Part shown: in pieces, positions 26,251 through 38,420 of the stretch
How positions within the stretch are numbered: position 1 is the first letter of the stretch
Layout of the letters: each line of letters begins with the position of its first letter
Source: Megalopta genalis
Lineage: Eukaryota; Arthropoda; Insecta; Hymenoptera; Halictidae
Direction: 5' to 3'
Assembly: GCF_051020955.1 (NCBI RefSeq)
Contig: NW_027476497.1
Location: forward strand, 124,001-188,000
Length of the DNA stretch: 64,000 nucleotides
Translations under genes and position numbers: made by a program
Notes under the pieces: generated by a model
Told to the model about the DNA's origin: nothing
The model's database searches: none
Seen by the model: only the letters and a program-made list of their open reading frames with translations

Positions 26251-26919
26251 CAGCTAAATCATGTGTTTCGCATGGATTTGAAGCTAACTCGTTTGTTTCC
26301 CATGCATTTGTAGCTATATCACTTATATAACAAGTATCTGATGCTAAATCATTTGATTCGCATGGATTTGAAGGTAAAAATTCTACATCGCATTGATTTG
26401 CAGCTAAATCATGTGTTTCGCATGGATTTGAAGCTAATCCTTCTACTTCTTATTGATTTGAAGCTAAGTCATGTGTATCGCATGGATTTTGAAGCTAACT
26501 CGTTTGATTCGTCTGCATTTGAAGCTATATCACTTATATCCTAAGTGTTTGAAGCTAAATCATTTGTTTCGCATGGATTTGAAGTCAAACCTTCTACATA
26601 GCATTGATTTGAAGCGAAACCTTCTACATCGCATTAATTTGCAGCTAAATCATGTGTTTTGCACGGACTTGAAGCTAACTCGTTTGTTTCGCACGCAGCT
26701 AAAGCTATATCACCTATATCCGAAGTATCTGAAGCTAAATCAATTGTTTCTCATGCATTTGAAGCTAAACCTTATACATCCCATGGATTTGAAGCTAAAT
26801 CATGTGTTTCGCATGGATTTGAAGCTAACTCGTTCGTTGCGCATACTGTTAAATCTAAATAACGTATATCACAAGTATTTGATGGTAAACTATTTGTTTG
26901 GCATGTATTTGAAGCTCAG

Positions 26920-27720
26920 CCTTCTACATCGCATTGATTTGAAGCTAAATCATGTGTTTCGCGTGGATTTGAACATAACTCGTTTGTTTCGCATGCAGTT
27001 GAAGCTAAATCATGGCTTTCACAAGTATTTGAAGATGAACCATTTGAGTCGCATGGCTTTGAACCTGTGCCTTCTACTTCGCACTGATTTGCACCTAAAT
27101 AATGTGTTTCGCATGGATTTGAAGCTAAACGTTCTACATCGCATTGATTTGAAGCTAAATTATGTGTTTTGCTTGGATTTGAATGTAACTAATTTGTTTC
27201 GCATGATGTTGATGCTATATCACCTATATCCCAAGTGTTGGAAGCTCAATCATTTGTTTCGCGTGGACTTGAAGCTAAACCTTCTACATCGCATTGGTTT
27301 GCAGCTAAATCATGTGTTTCGCATGCAGTTGTAGCTAAATAATGTATATCACAAGTATTTGTAACTAAACCATTTGTTTCGCATGGATTTGAAGCTAAAC
27401 CTCCTACATCGCATTAGTTTGCAGATAAATCATTTGATTCGCATAAACTTGAAGCTAACTCGTTTGTTTTGCATGCAGCTGAAGCTATACCACCTATAAC
27501 CGAAGTGTTTGAAGCTCAATCGTTTGATCGGCATGGATTTGAAGATAAACCGTCTACATCGCATTGATTTGAATCTACATCATGTGTATCGCATGGATTT
27601 TGAAGCTAACTCGTCTGCATTTGAAGCTATATCAATTATATTCCAATTTTAGCTTCAAAGCTAAATCATTTGTTTCGCGTGGATTTGAAAGTAAACCTTC
27701 TACATCGCATTGATTTGAAG
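26920..27720 (+). repeat. 0.8-kb block, left copy (offset 5336)
   Basis: Aligns with 32256-33056 at constant offset 5336. Shared rare variants include CATGGCTTTCACAAG, GAACCATTTGAGTCGC, CATAAACTTGAAGC, GTTTGATCGGCATGG and the strand-switch palindrome near 27648. Differences are few (for example GAACCTGTGCC against GAACGTGTGCC, and GATTCGCATAAAC against GTTTCGCATAAAC). After about 27720 the copies diverge. Confidence 0.85.
27648..27665. repeat. Strand-switch palindrome (first copy)
   Basis: TTTAGCTT, then CA, then AAGCTAAA: an 8-bp perfect inverted repeat with a 2-base centre. The left arm lies in a short segment (about 27643-27657) that reads as the reverse complement of the monomer tail, whereas everything to its right is in normal orientation. 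Just upstream, at about 27611-27631, a b-type monomer is shortened to ~21 bp. I saw no antisense monomer sequence elsewhere except the duplicate at 32984. It could extrude a small hairpin, but its value is as a breakpoint scar. Confidence 0.85.
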
Positions 27721-29507
27721 CTAAATCATGTGTTTCGCTTGGATTTGAAGGTAAATCTTCTACTTCGCATTGATTTGAAGCTAAATCACATGTTTCGCAT
27801 GGATTTGAAGCTGAGCCTTCTACTTCGCATTGATATGAAGCTAAATCATGTGTTAGGCTTGGATTTGGAGCTAACTCGTTTGTTTCGCATGCAGTCGATG
27901 CTTAATCATGTATTTCACATGCATTTGAAGCTAAACAATTTGATTCGCATGGATTTGAACCTAAGCCTTCTACTTCGCATTGATTTGAAGCTAAATCATA
28001 AGATCCGCATGGATTTGAAACTAACTCGCTTGTTTCGCATGCAGTTGAAGCTAAATCATGTTTATCACAAGTATCTGAATCAAAACCATTTGTGTCACAT
28101 TGATTTGAAGCTAAGCCTTCTACTTCGCATTGATTTGAAGTTAAATCATGTGTTTCCCTTGGGTTTGAAGCTAACTAGTTTATTTCGTATGCAGTTGAAG
28201 CTAAGTCATGTATATGACAAGTATTTGAAGCTAAATAATGTGTTTCACGTGGATTCGGAGCTAACTCGTTTGCTTCGAATGCAGTTGAAGCTAAATCATG
28301 TATATCACAAGTATTTGAAGCTAAACCATTTGTATCGCATGGATTTGAAGATAAGCTTTCTACTTCGCATTGATCTGAAGCTAAATCATGTGTTTCGCAT
28401 GGATTTGAAGCTAACTGGTTCGTTGCGCATGCAGTTAAATCTAAATAACATATATCACAGGTATTTGTAGCTAAACCATTTGTATCGCATGGATTTGAAG
28501 CTAAACCTTCTTACATAGCATTGATTTGAAGCTAAACCTTCTACATCTTATTGATTTGAACCCAAATCATTTGACTCCCATGGATTTGAAGCTAATCCGT
28601 CTACTTCGCATTGATATGAAGCTAAATCATGTGTTTCGTTTGGATTTGAAGCCAACGTCGTTAGTTTCGCATGCTGTTGAAGCTAAATACTGTGTATCAC
28701 ATGTATTTGCAGCTAAACCATTTGTTTTTCATGGATTTGATGCTAAGCCTTCTACTTCGCATTGATTTGAAGCTTAACCATGTGTATTCGCATGGATTTG
28801 AAGCTAACTCGTTTGTTTCGCCTGCATTTGAATCTATATCGCTTATATTGCAAGTATCTGAACCTAAATCATATGTCTCGCATGTATTTGAAGCTATACC
28901 TTGTACGTCGCATTTATTTGTAGCTATATTATGTGTTTCGCATGGATTTGAAACTAACTCGTTTGTATCGCCTGCAGTTGAATCTATATCACTTATATCG
29001 AAAGTATTTGAAGCTAAATCATTTGTTTCACATGGATTTGAAGCTAGCCCTTCTACTTCGGATTGAGTTGAAGCTAAATCATGTATATCACAAGTATTTG
29101 AAGCTAAACCATTTGTATCACATGGATTTGAAGCTCTGCCTTCTACTTCGCATTGATTTGACTCTAAATATTGTGTTTCGCATGGATTTGAAGCTAAATC
29201 ATGTGTTTCACGTGGATTTGAAGGTAACTCTTTTGTATCGCATGCAGTTGAAGCTAAATAATGTATATCACAAGTATTTGAAGTTAAACCATTTATTTCG
29301 CATTGATTTGAAGCTCTGCCTTCTACTTCGCATTGATTTGACGCTAAATATTGTGTTTCGCATCGATTTGAAGATAACTCGTTTGTTTCGCATGCAGTTG
29401 AAACTAAATCATGTATATCACAAGTATTTGCAGCTAAACAATTGATTCGCATGGATTTGAAGCTAAGCCTTCTACTTGGCATTGATTGGATCCTAAATCA
29501 CGTGTTT
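27721..29507 (+). repeat. Mosaic of diverged monomers between duplicated blocks
   Basis: Regular 30-bp monomers with the usual type order but no long near-identical partner that I could find. It contains a few length variants (near 28512, 28661 and 28788) that shift the phase by one or more bases. From about 29060 it takes on A-family variants such as the CTCTGCCTTCTACTTCGC monomer, leading into the 29-bp signature monomer at 29437. No gene-like signal. Confidence 0.7.
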
Positions 29508-30615
29508 TGCATGGATTTGAAGCTAAACCTTCTACTTCGCACTGATTTGAAGTTAAATCATGTGTTTCGCGTGGATTTGGAGCTAACTCGTTTGTTTCGA
29601 ATGCAGTTGAAGCTAAATCATGTCTTTCACAAGTATTTGAAGATGAACCATTTGAATTGCATGGCTTTGAACCTGAGCCTTCTATTTCGCACTGATTTGA
29701 ACCTAAATAATATGTTTCGCATGGATTTGAAGCTAAACGTTCTACATCCCATGGATTTGAAGCTAAATCATGTGTTTGGCATGGATTTGAAGCTAAACCT
29801 TCTACTTCGCATTGATTTGCAGCTGAATCATGTGTTTCGCAAGGATTTGAAGCTAACTCGTTCGTTTCGCCTGCATGTGAAACTATATCACTTAAATCGC
29901 AAGTATTTGAAGCTAAGACATTTGTATCGCATGGATTTGAAGCTCTGCCTTCTACTTTGCATTGATTTGACGCTAAATATTGTGTTTCGAATGAATTTGA
30001 AGCTAACCCGTTTGTTTCGCATGCAGTTGAAACTAAATCATGTATATCACAAGTATTTGCAGCTAAACAATTGATTCGCATGGATTTGAAGCTAAGCCTT
30101 CTACTTGGCATTGAATTGAAGCTAAATCGTGTGTTTTGCATGGATTTGAAGCTAACTCGTTTGTTTCTCCTGTATTTGAAGCTATATCATTTATATCGCA
30201 AGTATTAGAAGCTAAAGTATTTGTTTCGCATGGATTTGAAGCTAAGCCTTCTACTTCGCACTGATTTGAAGTTAAATCATGTGTTTCGCGTGGATTTGGA
30301 GCTAACTCGTTTGTTTCGAATGCAGTTGAAGCTAAATCATGTCTTTCACAAGTATTTGAAGATGAACCATTTGAATCCCATGGCTTTGAACCTGAGCCTT
30401 CTATTTCACACTGATTTGAACCTAAATGATATGTTTCGCATGGATTTGAAGCTAAACCTTCTACATCCCATGGATTTGAAGCTAAATCATGTGTTTGGCA
30501 TGGATTTGAAGCTAAACCTTCTACTTCGCATTGATTTGCAGCTAAATCATGTGTTTCGCATGGATTTGAAGCTAACTCGTTCGTTTTAATCTGCATTTGA
30601 AACTATATCACTTAT
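29508..30615 (+). repeat. Duplicated ~0.39-kb segment, spacing 719 bp
   Basis: Bases 29508-29895 recur at 30227-30615 with offset 719 (24 monomers minus one base). Both share GAAGATGAACCATTTGAA, GAGCCTTCTATTTC and ACCTAAATAATATG/ACCTAAATGATATG variants. A 29-bp signature monomer precedes each copy (29437 and 30066, 629 bases apart), so the flanks were duplicated with different spacing. Confidence 0.8.
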
Positions 30616-32255
30616 ATCGCAAGTATTTGAAGCTAAATCATGTGTTTCGCATGGATTTGAAGCTAAACCTGCTACTTCGCATTGATTTGAAGCTAAAATA
30701 TGTGTTTCGCATGGATTTGAAGGTAACTCGTTGTTTCGCATGCAGTTGAAGCTAAATCATGCATTTCACAAGTATTTGAATCCGAACCATTAGATTCGCA
30801 TGGATTTGAAGCTAAGCCTTCTACTTCGCATTGATTTGAAGTTAAATCATGTGTTTCGCGTGGATTTGGAGCTAACTCGTTTGCTTCGAACGCAGTTGAA
30901 ACTAAATCATGTATATCACAAGTATTTGAAGTTAAACCATTTGTATCGCATGGATTTGAAGCTGAGGCTTCTACTTCGTATTGATTGGATCCTAAATCGC
31001 GTGTTTTGCATGGATTTGAATCTAAGCCTTCTACATCGCATTGATTTGCAGCTGAATCATGTGTTTCGCATGGATTTGAAGCTAACTCGTTCGTTTCTCC
31101 TGCATTTGAAACTATATCACTTATATCGCAAGTATTTGAAGCTAAATCATGTGTTTCGTTTGGATTTGAATGTAACTCATTTGTTTCGCATGCAGTTGAA
31201 GCTATATCACCTATATCCCAAGTGTAGGAAGCTCAATCAATTGTTTCGCATGGATTTGAAGCTAAACCTGCTACTTCGCATTGATTTGAAGCTAAATTAT
31301 GTGTTTCGCGTGGATTTTAAGGTAACTCGTTGTTTCGCATGCAGTTGAAGCTAAATCATGCATTTCACAAGTATTTGAAGCCGAACCATTAGATTCGCAT
31401 GGATTTGAAGCTAAGCCTTCTACTTCGCACTGATTTGAAGTTAAATCATGTGTTTCGCGTGGATTTGGAGCTAACTCGTTTGCTTCGACTGCAGTTGAAG
31501 CTAAATCATGTATATCACAAGTATTTGAAGCTAAACCATTTGTATCGCAAGGATTTGATGCTCTGCCTTCTACTTCGCATTGATTTGACGCTAAATATTG
31601 TGTTTCGCATGGATTTGAATTTAAACCTGATACTTCGCATAGATTTGAAGCTAAATTATGTGTTTCGTATGGATTTGATGCAAACTCGTTTGTTTCGCAT
31701 GCAGTTGTAGCTAAATAATGTATATCACAAGTATTTGTAGCTAAACCATTTGTTTCGCATGGATTTGAAGCAAAGCCTTCTACTTCGCATTGATTTGAAG
31801 CTAAATCATTTGTTTCGCGTGGAATTGAAGCTACCTCGTTTGTTCCTCCTGCTTTTGAAGCTATATCACTTATATCGCAAGTATTTGAAGCTAAATCATA
31901 TGTGTCGCATGGATTTGAAGCTGATCCTTCTACATCGCATTGATTTGAAGCTAAATCTTGTAAATCGCATGGATTTGAAGCTAAACCTTCTACATCGCAT
32001 TGATTTGAAGCTAAATCATGTGTATCCCATGTATTTGAAGCTCTGCCTTCTACTTCGCATTGATTTGACGCTAAATATTGTGTTTCGCATGGATTTGAAG
32101 CTAACTCGTTTGTTTCGCATGCAGTTGTAGCTAAATCAAGTCTTTCACAAGTATTTGAAGATAAATCATTTGAATCGCATTGATTTGAACCTGAGCCTTC
32201 TACTTCGCACTGATTTGCAGCTAAATAATGTGTTTCGCGTGGATTTGAAGCTAAA
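30616..32255 (+). repeat. A-family mosaic
   Basis: Monomers resemble several parts of the A/B/C family in changed order. Around 30990-31320 the run matches 5200-5480-type sequence, with the CCCAAGTGTAGGAAGC variant near 31219. Around 31750-31990 it resembles 6796-7030, with GAAGCTACCTCGTTTG and GTTCCTCCTGCTTTTG. Both carry substitutions absent from the A, B and C copies, so this is an older relative rather than a fresh copy. Entirely monomeric. Confidence 0.72.
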
Positions 32256-33056
32256 CCTTCTACATCGCATTGATTTGAAGCTAAATCATGTGTTTCGCGT
32301 GGATTTGAAGATAACTCGTTTGTTTCGCATGCAGCTGAAGCTAAATCATGGCTTTCACAAGTATTTGAAGATGAACCATTTGAGTCGCATGGCTTTGAAC
32401 GTGTGCCTTCTACTTCGCACTGATTTGCACCTAAATAATGTGTTTCGCGTGGATTTGAAGCTAAACGTTCTACATCGCATTGATTTGAAGCTAAATTATG
32501 TGTTTTGCTTGGATTTGAATGTACCTCATTTGTTTCGCATGATGTTGATGCTATATCACCTATATCCCAAGTGTTGGAAGCTCAATCATTTGTTTCGCGT
32601 GGACTTGAAGCTAAACCTTCTACATCGCATTGATTTGCAGCTAAATCATGTGTTTCGCATGCAGTTGTAGCTAAATAATGTATATCACAAGTATTTGTAA
32701 CTAAACCATTTGTTTCGCATGGATTTGAAGCTAAACCTCCTACATCGCATTAGTTTGCAGATAAATCATTTGTTTCGCATAAACTTGAAGCTAACTCGTT
32801 TGTTTTGCATGCAGCTGAAGCTATACCACCTATAACCGAAGTGTTTGAAGCTCAATCGTTTGATCGGCATGGATTTGATGATAAACTGTCTACATCGCAT
32901 TGATTTGAATCTACATCATGTGTATCGCATGGATTTTGAAGCTAACTCGTCTGCATTTGAAGCTATATCAATTATATTCCAATTTTAGCTTCAAAGCTAA
33001 ATCATTTGTTTCGCGTGGATTTGAAAGTAAACCTTCTACATCGCATTGATTTGAAG
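32256..33056 (+). repeat. 0.8-kb block, right copy (offset 5336)
   Basis: Partner of 26920-27720, including the same shortened b-type monomer, the ATTATATTCC variant and the inverted junction. Because the scar is present in both at the same place, the inversion predates the duplication. Right of 33056 it joins AATCATGTGTTTTGCATGG monomers that are absent from the left copy. Confidence 0.85.
32984..33001. repeat. Strand-switch palindrome (second copy)
   Basis: Same 18-bp sequence as at 27648 (arms TTTAGCTT and AAGCTAAA, centre CA), 5336 bases downstream. It lies inside the duplicated 0.8-kb block, so it was carried by that duplication and is not an independent event. Confidence 0.85.
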
Positions 33057-34228
33057 GTAAATCATGTGTTTTGCATGGATTTGAAGCTAAACCTTCTACA
33101 TCGCATTGATTTGAAGCTAAATCATGTGTTTCGCATGGATTTGAAGCTAACTCGTTTGTTTCGCATGCAGTTGTAGCTAAATAATGTATATCGCAAGTAT
33201 CTGAAGCTAAATCATTTGTTTCTGATGGATTTGAAGCTAAACCTTATACATCCCATGGATTTGAAGCTAAATCATGTGTTTGGCATGGATTTGAAGCTAA
33301 ACCTTCTACATCGCATTGATTTGCATCTGAATCATGTGTTTCGCATGGATTTGAAGCTAACTCGTTTGTGTCGAATGCAGTTGAAGCTAAGTCATGTATA
33401 TCACAAGTATTTGAATCTAAACCATTTGATTCGCATGGGATTTGATGGTAAGCCTTCTACTTCACACTGATTCGATCCTGAATCATGTCCTTCGCATGGA
33501 TTTGAAGCTAACTCGTTTGTTTCGCATGCAGTTGGAGATATATCATATATATGACAAGTATTTGAAGCTAAACCATTTGTTTCGCATGTATGTGAAGCTA
33601 AATCATGTGTTTACCATGACAATGAACCTAAATCATGTGTTGCCCATGGATTTGAAGCTTAATCATGTGTTTTGCATGGATTTGAAGCTAACATGATTGT
33701 ATCCTCAGCATTTGAAGTTACTTCATTTATATCGCAAGTATTTGAAGCTAAATCATATGTGTTTCGCTTGGATTTGAAGCTAAACCTTCTACATCGCATT
33801 CAGTTGAAGCTAAATCATGTGTTTCGCTTGGATTTGAAGGTAACTCGTTTGTTTCGCATGCAGTTGAAGCTATATCACCTTTATCCCAAGTGTTTCAAGC
33901 TCAATCATTTGTATCGCATGGATTTGATGCTAAACCTTCTACATCGCATTGATTTGAAGCTAACTCATGTGTTTCGCGTGGATTTGAAGGTGACTCGTTT
34001 GTTTCGCATGCAGTTGAAAATATACCACCTATATCCCAAGTGTTTGAAGCTCAATCATTTGTTTCGCATGGATTTGAAGCTAAACCTTCTACATCAATTT
34101 GATTTGAAGCTAAATCATGTGTTTCGCGTGGATTTGAAGGTAACTCGTTTGTTTCGCATGCAGTTGAAGCTATATCACATTTATCCCAGGTGTTTGAAGC
34201 TCAATCATTTGTATCGCATGGAATTGAT

Positions 34229-35448
34229 GCTAAACCTTCTACATCGCATTGATTTGAAGCTAAATCATGTGTTTCCCATGTATTTGAAGCTAACTCGTTT
34301 GTTTCGCATGCAGTTGTAGCTAAATAGTGTATATCACAAGTATTTGTAACTAAACCATTTGTTTCGCATGGATTTGAAGCTAAGCCCTCTACTTCGCATT
34401 AATTAGAAGCTAAATCACGTGTTTTGCATGGATTTGAAGCTAAACCTTCTACATCGCATTGATTTGAAGCTAAATCGTGTGTTTCGCATGGATTTGAAGC
34501 TAAGCCTTCTACTTCCCATTGTTTTGAAGCTTAATCATGTGTTTTGCATGGATTTGAAGCTATCTCGTTTGTTTCGCCTGCAGTTGAATCTATATCACAT
34601 ATATCACATGTTTTTGAAGCATAACCATTTGTTCCGCATGGATTTGAAGCTACGCCTTCTACTTCGCATTGATTTGAAGTTAAATCATCTGTTTCGCTTG
34701 GATTTGTAGCTGAACCTTCTATATCGAATTGATTTGAAGCTAAATCTTGTGTATCGCATGGATTTGAAGCTAAACCTTTTACATCGCATTGATTTGAAGC
34801 TAAATCATGTGTTTCGCATGGATTTGAAGCTAAACCATTTGTTTTGCATAGATTTGAAGCGAAGCCTTCTACTTCGCATTAATTGGAAGCTAAATCACGT
34901 GTTTTGTATGGATTTGAAGCTGAAGCTTCTACATCGCATTGATTTGCAAATTAATCATGTGTTTCGCATGGATTTGAAGCTAACTCGTTCGTTTCGTCTG
35001 TATTTGAATCTATATCACTTATATCGCAAGTATTTGAAGCTAAATCATGTGTTTCGCTTGGATTTGAATCTAAACCTTCTACATCGCATTCATTTGAACC
35101 AATTCATGTGATTCGCGTGGATTTGATGGTAACTCGTTTTTTTCGTATGCAGTTGAGGCTATATCACCTTTATCCCAAGTGTTTGAAGCTCAATCATTTG
35201 TTTCACATGGATTTGAAGCTAAACCTTCTACATCGCATTGATTTGAAGCTAACTCATGTGTTTCGCGTGGATTTGAAGGTAACTCGTTTGTTTCGCCTGC
35301 AGTTGGAGCTATACCACCTATATCCCAATTGTTTGAAGCTCAATAATTTGTTTCGCATGTATTTGGAGCTAAACCTTCTACATCGCATTGATTTGAAGCT
35401 AACTCATGTGTTTCGCGTGGATTTGAAGGTAACTCGTTTGTTTCGCAT
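34229..35448 (+). repeat. 1.2-kb module, left copy (offset 2972)
   Basis: Aligns with 37201-38420. I noticed only a handful of differences in 1.2 kb (for example GTTTTGTATGG at 34912 against GTTTTGCATGG, and CATTTGAACC against CATTTAAACC near 35092/38064). The right copy is entered from a different left neighbour, at about 37200, and left at about 38420 into the marker-monomer module. Confidence 0.85.
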
Positions 35449-37200
35449 GCAGTTGGAGCTATACCACCTACATCCCAAGTGTTTGAAGCTCAATCATTTG
35501 TTTCGCATGTATTTGGAGCTAAACCTTCTACATCGCATTGATTTGCAGCTAAATCATGTGTTTCGCATGGATTTGAAGCTAACTCGTTCGTTGCGCATAC
35601 TGTTAAATCTAAATAACGTATATCACAACTATTTGACGCTAAACCATTTGTTTCGCATGGATTTGAAGCTAACTCGTTTGTGTCGAATGCAGTTGAAGCT
35701 AAGTCATGTATATCACAAGTATTTGAATCTAAACCATTTGATTCGCATGGGATTTGATGGTAAGCCTTCTACTTCACACTGATTTGATCCTGAATCATGT
35801 CCTTCGCATGGATTTTAAGCTAACTCGTTTGTTTCGCATGCAGTTGGAGATATATCATATATATGACAAGTATTTGAAGCTAAACCATTTGTTTCGCATG
35901 TATGTGAAGCTAAATCATGTGTTTACCATGACAATGAACCTAAATCATGTGTTGCCCATGGATTTGAAGCTTAATCATGTGTTTTGCATGGATTTGAAGC
36001 TAACATGATTGTATCCTCAGCATTTGAAGTTACTTCATTTATATCGCAAGTATTTGAAGCTAAATCATATGTGTTTCGCTTGGATTTGAAGCTAAACCTT
36101 CTACATCGCATTCAGTTGAAGGTAAATCATGTGTTTCGCTTGGATTTGAAGGTAACTCGTTTGTTTCGCATGCAGTTGAAGCTATATCACCTTTATCCCA
36201 AGTGTTTGAAGCTCAATCATTTGTTTCGCATGGATTTGAAGCTAAACCTTCTACATCAATTTGATTTGAAGCTAAATCATGTGTTTCGCGTGGATTTGAA
36301 GGTAACTCGTTTGTTTCGCATGCAGTTGAAGCTATATCACCTTTATCCCAAGTGTTTGAAGCTCAATCATTTGTATCGCATGGAATTGATGCTAAACCTT
36401 CTACATCGCATTGATTTGAAACTAAATCATGTGTTTCCCATGTATTTGAAGCTAACTCGTTTGTTTCGCATGCAGTTCTAGCTAAATAGTGTATATCACA
36501 AGTATTTGTAACTAAACCATTTGTTTCGCATGGATTTGAAGCTAAGCCCTCTACTTCGCATTGATTTGAAGCTAAATCATTTGTTTCGCATGAAATTGAA
36601 GCTACCTCGTTTGTTCCTCCAGATTTTGAAGCTACATCACTTATATCGCAAGTATTTGAAGCTAAATCATGTGCGTCGCATGGATTTGAAGCTGAACTTT
36701 CTACATCGCATTGATTTGAAGCTAAATCTTGTCTATCGCATGGATTTGCGGCTAAACCTTCTACATCGCATTGATTTGAAGCTAAATCATGTGTTTCGCG
36801 TTGAGTTGAAGGTAACTCGTTCGTTTCGCCTGCAGTTGAATCTATATCACTTATATCACAAGTTTTTGAAGCATAACCATTTGTTCCGCACGGATTTGAA
36901 GCTACGCCTTCTACTTCGCATTGATTTGAAGCTAAATCATCTGTTTCGCTTCGATTTGAAGCTAACACGTTTGTTTCACATGCAGTTGAAGCTAAATCAT
37001 GTATTTCACAAGAATTTGATGCCGGACTATTAGATTCGCATCGATTTGAAGCTGAGCCTTCTACTTCGCACTGATTGAAGCGAAATCATGTGTCTCGCTT
37101 GGATTTGAAGCTAACTCGTTTGTGTCGAATGCAGTTGAAGCTAAGTCATGTATATCACAAGGATTTGAATCTAAACCATTTGATTCGCATGGGATTTGAT

Positions 37201-38420
37201 GCTAAACCTTCTACATCGCATTGATTTGAAGCTAAATCATGTGTTTCCCATGTATTTGAAGCTAACTCGTTTGTTTCGCATGCAGTTGTAGCTAAATAGT
37301 GTATATCACAAGTATTTGTAACTAAACCATTTGTTTCGCATGGATTTGAAGCTAAGCCCTCTACTTCGCATTAATTAGAAGCTAAATCACGTGTTTTGCA
37401 TGGATTTGAAGCTAAACCTTCTACATCGCATTGATTTGAAGCTAAATCGTGTGTTTCGCATGGATTTGAAGCTAAGCCTTCTACTTCCCATTGTTTTGAA
37501 GCTTAATCATGTGTTTTGCATGGATTTGAAGCTATCTCGTTTGTTTCGCCTGCAGTTGAATCTATATCACATATATCACATGTTTTTGAAGCATAACCAT
37601 TTGTTCCGCATGGATTTGAAGCTACGCCTTCTACTTCGCATTGATTTGAAGTTAAATCATCTGTTTCGCTTGTATTTGTAGCTGAACCTTCTATATCGAA
37701 TTGATTTGAAGCTAAATCTTGTGTATCGCATGGATTTGAAGCTAAACCTTTTACATCGCATTGATTTGAAGCTAAATCATGTGTTTCGCATGGATTTGAA
37801 GCTAAACCATTTGTTTTGCATAGATTTGAAGCGAAGCCTTCTACTTCGCATTAATTGGAAGCTAAATCACGTGTTTTGCATGGATTTGAAGCTGAACCTT
37901 CTACATCGCATTGATTTGCAAATTAATCATGTGTTTCGCATGGATTTGAAGCTAACTCGTTCGTTTCGTCTGTATTTGAATCTATATCACTTATATCGCA
38001 AGTATTTGAAGCTAAATCATGTGTTTCGCTTGGATTTGAATCTAAACCTTCTACATCGCATTCATTTAAACCAATTCATGTGATTCGCGTGGATTTGATG
38101 GTAACTCGTTTTTTTCGTATGCAGTTGAGGCTATATCACCTTTATCCCAAGTGTTTGAAGCTCAATCATTTGTTTCACATGGATTTGAAGCTAAACCTTC
38201 TACATCGCATTGATTTGAAGCTAACTCATGTGTTTCGCGTGGATTTGAAGGTAACTCGTTTGTTTCGCCTGCAGTTGGAGCTATACCACCTATATCCCAA
38301 TTGTTTGAAGCTCAATAATTTGTTTCGCATGTATTTGGAGCTAAACCTTCTACATCGCATTGATTTGAAGCTAACTCATGTGTTTCGCGTGGATTTGAAG
38401 GTAACTCGTTTGTTTCGCAT
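37201..38420 (+). repeat. 1.2-kb module, right copy (offset 2972)
   Basis: Partner of 34229-35448. Its left junction follows GATTCGCATGGGATTTGATG at 37181-37200, which elsewhere (33432, 35744, 39916) continues into GTAAGCCTTCTAC but here continues GCTAAACC. That is a clean recombination junction inside a homologous monomer. Confidence 0.85.

Larger units (their letters stand above)
19757..26919 (+). repeat. Diverged island of mostly single-copy monomers
   Basis: Monomers here keep the 30-bp period and pentamer order but carry more private variants and few long duplicates within the surrounding 20 kb. Examples are heads such as ACATGTTTG near 22994 and unusual cores near 21260-21300. Exceptions are small local duplications (20051-20110, 23877-24650, 25951-26250) and two segments that recur far to the right (21950-23890 at 51181-53150, and 24671-25030 at 63026-63385). 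No gene or foreign insertion was seen. Reading this as an older part of the array is inference from its divergence. Confidence 0.75.

Noticed and set aside
27640..27670. Transposon or terminal-inverted-repeat insertion at the palindrome
   Set aside because: There is no foreign sequence between the arms, no target-site duplication and no coding content. The arms are monomer tail sequence, so a small foldback scar explains it better.
28697..29482. Minus-strand 261-codon ORF with a SFKSM-type to ASNPC-type frame change
   Set aside because: The change of peptide pattern is produced by the 29-bp signature monomer shifting the frame, so the ORF is a composite of two repeat frames.
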